64,000 nucleotides of DNA from Nitrospira sp. (GTDB taxonomy: Bacteria > Nitrospirota > Nitrospiria > Nitrospirales > Nitrospiraceae), in the NCBI GenBank assembly GCA_018242725.1, contig JAFEBI010000008.1, positions 27,795-91,794 on the forward strand. The letters are read 5' to 3'. The notes under the pieces were generated by a model. The model was not told the origin of the DNA. It made no database searches and saw only the letters and a program-made list of their open reading frames with translations. Of this stretch, positions 61,971-64,000 are shown piece after piece. Position numbers and translations under genes: made by a program. How positions within the stretch are numbered: position 1 is the first letter of the stretch; every line of letters begins with the position of its first letter.

Positions 61971-62765
61971 CTACTCCGCATAGTGGGGAACCGGGATGGT
62001 CTTCAGCGACCGAGGAGGGGGTATCGATTGCTTCTCGAATTGAGGAGAAAAGGGGTTGAGGATCGGTTCATGCGTGTGCCGTAATCGTTTTGTGATGAAC
62101 TCCACGCTCTGTGCACCGATCTCGACACGATCGATCAGCGACTCTTTCGTCAAGCGGTCGGGAAGACCCTGCAGTGAGAAGAGTTGAAAGCAGAGGGTCC
62201 AATTGAACTGATCCTTGCCTGGTTCCTTGACGATGAAGCGGGCATCCGATGAGGTAGCGCCTTGAAACAGCAATACCCAAATATTGGATCGAAATGTGGG
62301 GCTTGTCGGGTCTGATGAGGGGTGAAATTCAGGAATCAGTGAAGGGAGGCGAGTGATAGGGATGGGGTGGGGAAACTCGATGTCCACCAGCCGCACAATG
62401 AGGGGCCGATTCTCATCGGCATCATTCGGGTCGACCGCATAGCTGAATGAATACCGGATCTCGATCCCTCCGCGGGTAAACGTATATACATCCTCTCCAT
62501 TTTCCGGAGAGACCAGTTTGCTGAAGTAGGTCGCCCAATCGGTGATCGGATAATACGTAAAGACTCTGAGTGCGGATTTTCGATCGCGTACGGCCTGCGG
62601 CCGGCCCAGTTTCTCGTGCAATTCTTGTTGGGAGAGTCCGAGGAACCCATCTTCGAAGTAGGGAGTTGCGGTCGTTGTTGTCGGGATCGCGGCGAGGGCG
62701 AGGATGCACCAGACAAGAGGGGGCATGATGGAATGTCGAATGATCGATCCATGCATCACGCCCAT
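61971..62765 (-). CDS. Exported hypothetical protein
   Basis: 264 residues; a signal segment (PPLVWCILALAAIPTTTTA) precedes FLGLSQQELHEKLGRPQAVR, which resembles an SmpA/BamE-type repeat motif. Then come YTFTRGGIEIRYSFSYAVDP and a C-terminal Pro-rich tail. The start may be the Met at residue 5 or 14. Divergent from metH. Confidence 0.6.
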   Translation of the reverse strand: MGVMHGSIIRHSIMPPLVWCILALAAIPTTTTATPYFEDGFLGLSQQELHEKLGRPQAVRDRKSALRVFTYYPITDWATYFSKLVSPENGEDVYTFTRGGIEIRYSFSYAVDPNDADENRPLIVRLVDIEFPHPIPITRLPSLIPEFHPSSDPTSPTFRSNIWVLLFQGATSSDARFIVKEPGKDQFNWTLCFQLFSLQGLPDRLTKESLIDRVEIGAQSVEFITKRLRHTHEPILNPFSPQFEKQSIPPPRSLKTIPVPHYAE

Positions 62766-62884
62766 CGTAGCGAGGCATGTAAATTCATGTCAAGAAAGCG
62801 ACCGCCTGCTTGCCGCGTCGGAAGACCTTCCAGTATGATCGCGACGAATCAGCTAACACTATCCGATTCCGAGAGAAGGTGACA

Positions 62885-64000
62885 ATGCCGGGACAAGAGA
62901 AATGGCCCATCGTGGAGATGCTGAATGAACGGATCCTGATCCTTGATGGTGCGATGGGGACGATGATCCAACAGCGGAAGCTGGATGAGGTGGCCTTTCG
63001 GGGAGAGCGCTTCAAGGATTGGAAGAAGGATCTCAAGGGGCATAATGATCTGCTGAATCTTACCCAGCCATCCGTCATTGAAGACATCCATCGACAGTAT
63101 TTGGAGGCCGGTGCGGACATCATCGAGACCAACACGTTCAACTCTCAGGCGATCTCGCTGGCGGATTACGGCATGGACCGACTCGGGTATGAGTTGTCCA
63201 AAGCCGGCGCCGAGTGTGCAAGACGAGCCGTCGTAGCCGTGGAACAGGCACAGCCAGGCCGCCGATGTTTCGTCGCCGGGGCGATCGGTCCGACGACCAA
63301 AACCTCATCGATTTCGACCGATGTGAATAACCCTGCCGCTCGAGGAACGACGTATGAAGAACTGGTTGCGGCCTATGGCGAGCAGGTGCGCGGGTTGCTC
63401 GAAGGCGGTGTGGATCTTCTCTTGGTCGAAACCATTTTTGATACCTTGAATGCCAAGGCGGCATTCTTTGCCATCCAGGACGCTTTTGCATCAGGCGCAC
63501 GCCGGGTTTCGATCATGGCGTCGGTGACGTTCATCCAAGCCGGCAGCAACCGCGGGGTGACCGGACAGACGGTCGAGGCATTTTGGAATTCAATTTCTCA
63601 TGTACCGCTTTTGAGCGTGGGAATGAATTGTGCGCTGGGGCCGAAAGAAATGCGTCCGCTGATCGAGGACCTGTCTCAGATCGCGCCGATTTATATCAGT
63701 GCCCATCCCAATGCCGGTCTGCCGAATCCCCTGTTACCAACCGGGTTTCCCGAAACGCCCGAGACGTTAGCACCTCAGTTGCGAGACTGGGCAAACAATG
63801 GATGGCTGAACATCGTTGGTGGCTGTTGCGGCACGACACCGGCCCACATTCAGTGGATTACCGAAGCGGTGCGTGGTGTGAAACCGCACGCACTCTCAAA
63901 GGTCGAGCCCTACACCAGATTGAGTGGACTAGAAGCGGTCACCGTCCGACCAGACTCAAACTTCGTCAATATCGGTGAGCGGACGAATGTGACTGGGTCA
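62885..64000 (+). CDS. metH: Cobalamin-dependent methionine synthase, N-terminal part (runs off the window)
   Basis: Transfers a methyl group from methyltetrahydrofolate via cobalamin to homocysteine. The frame from the ATG at 62885 is open to the end of the window (372 codons). Homocysteine-binding domain motifs: ILDGAMGTMIQQRKLDE, GADIIETNTFNSQAISLADY, FVAGAIGPTTKTSSISTDV, LLLVETIFDTLNAKAA, and zinc ligands in GMNCALG and GGCCGTTPAHI. The pterin domain begins with FVNIGERTNVTGS. I see no cobalamin riboswitch in the 119 bp upstream. Confidence 0.95.
   Translation, partial: MPGQEKWPIVEMLNERILILDGAMGTMIQQRKLDEVAFRGERFKDWKKDLKGHNDLLNLTQPSVIEDIHRQYLEAGADIIETNTFNSQAISLADYGMDRLGYELSKAGAECARRAVVAVEQAQPGRRCFVAGAIGPTTKTSSISTDVNNPAARGTTYEELVAAYGEQVRGLLEGGVDLLLVETIFDTLNAKAAFFAIQDAFASGARRVSIMASVTFIQAGSNRGVTGQTVEAFWNSISHVPLLSVGMNCALGPKEMRPLIEDLSQIAPIYISAHPNAGLPNPLLPTGFPETPETLAPQLRDWANNGWLNIVGGCCGTTPAHIQWITEAVRGVKPHALSKVEPYTRLSGLEAVTVRPDSNFVNIGERTNVTGS

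Noticed and set aside
62766..62884. Cobalamin riboswitch before metH
   Set aside because: The gap is only 119 bp and no B12-box-like sequence or large fold is visible.

Overview
The window reads as chromosome of a Gram-negative, LPS-bearing bacterium of the phylum Nitrospirota, most likely genus Nitrospira. This is inferred from the gene set, the moderately high GC and the overall style of the proteins, not from a marker gene. Genes are dense and mostly housekeeping at both ends. Three copies of a palindromic interspersed repeat sit directly on stop codons in the first 25 kb.

Layout. 1-5.7 kb: end of pyrG, then kdsA, kdsD, pgsA, a lipoprotein esterase and plsY (CTP, KDO and phospholipid synthesis). 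5.7-8.6 kb: accessory patch with a TIGR02391-like protein, a BrnT-type toxin-antitoxin pair and gene debris. 8.6-17.0 kb: a seven-gene run built around a MutL/GlmL-like ASKHA ATPase, a biotinyl/lipoyl-like protein, an FN3/DUF6754 membrane protein and three further membrane proteins of unknown function, followed by a MEMO-family protein. 17.0-51.4 kb: a periplasmic copper-protein island. It holds three giant (about 1,580-1,650 residue) six-cupredoxin multicopper oxidases, three blue-copper/carboxypeptidase-regulatory-like carriers, two LolA-like proteins, an SmbP-like metal-binding protein, five of the window's six formylglycine-generating-enzyme (FGE)-like proteins, a HEAT-repeat protein and a DegP-like protease. 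A CACHE-type sensor kinase and an NtrC-type sigma-54 activator lie directly before the third oxidase. 51.4-64 kb: DUF5069, DUF3386, ClpS, HemW, FmdB-like, an FGE-like plus heme-oxygenase-like pair, DUF2007 and, running off the end, cobalamin-dependent methionine synthase metH.

The most interesting signal is regulatory. Each giant oxidase gene has a -24/-12 (sigma-54) type promoter, followed within about 55 nt by a 60-75 nt leader that folds as a three-way junction with a 10-bp closing stem. The stem is conserved in length while its bases covary. Oxidases 1 and 2 also share a bipartite upstream box whose two halves start 34 nt apart and which starts exactly 218 nt upstream of the promoter GG. 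Oxidase 3 instead has two 20-bp dyads. Together with the adjacent two-component pair this looks like a dedicated sigma-54 regulon for large periplasmic copper oxidases. The order of the copper motifs (type-1 site early, the other trinuclear-site half later) is what I recall for Mn(II)-oxidising MnxG-like enzymes, so metal oxidation is a reasonable but unproven role.
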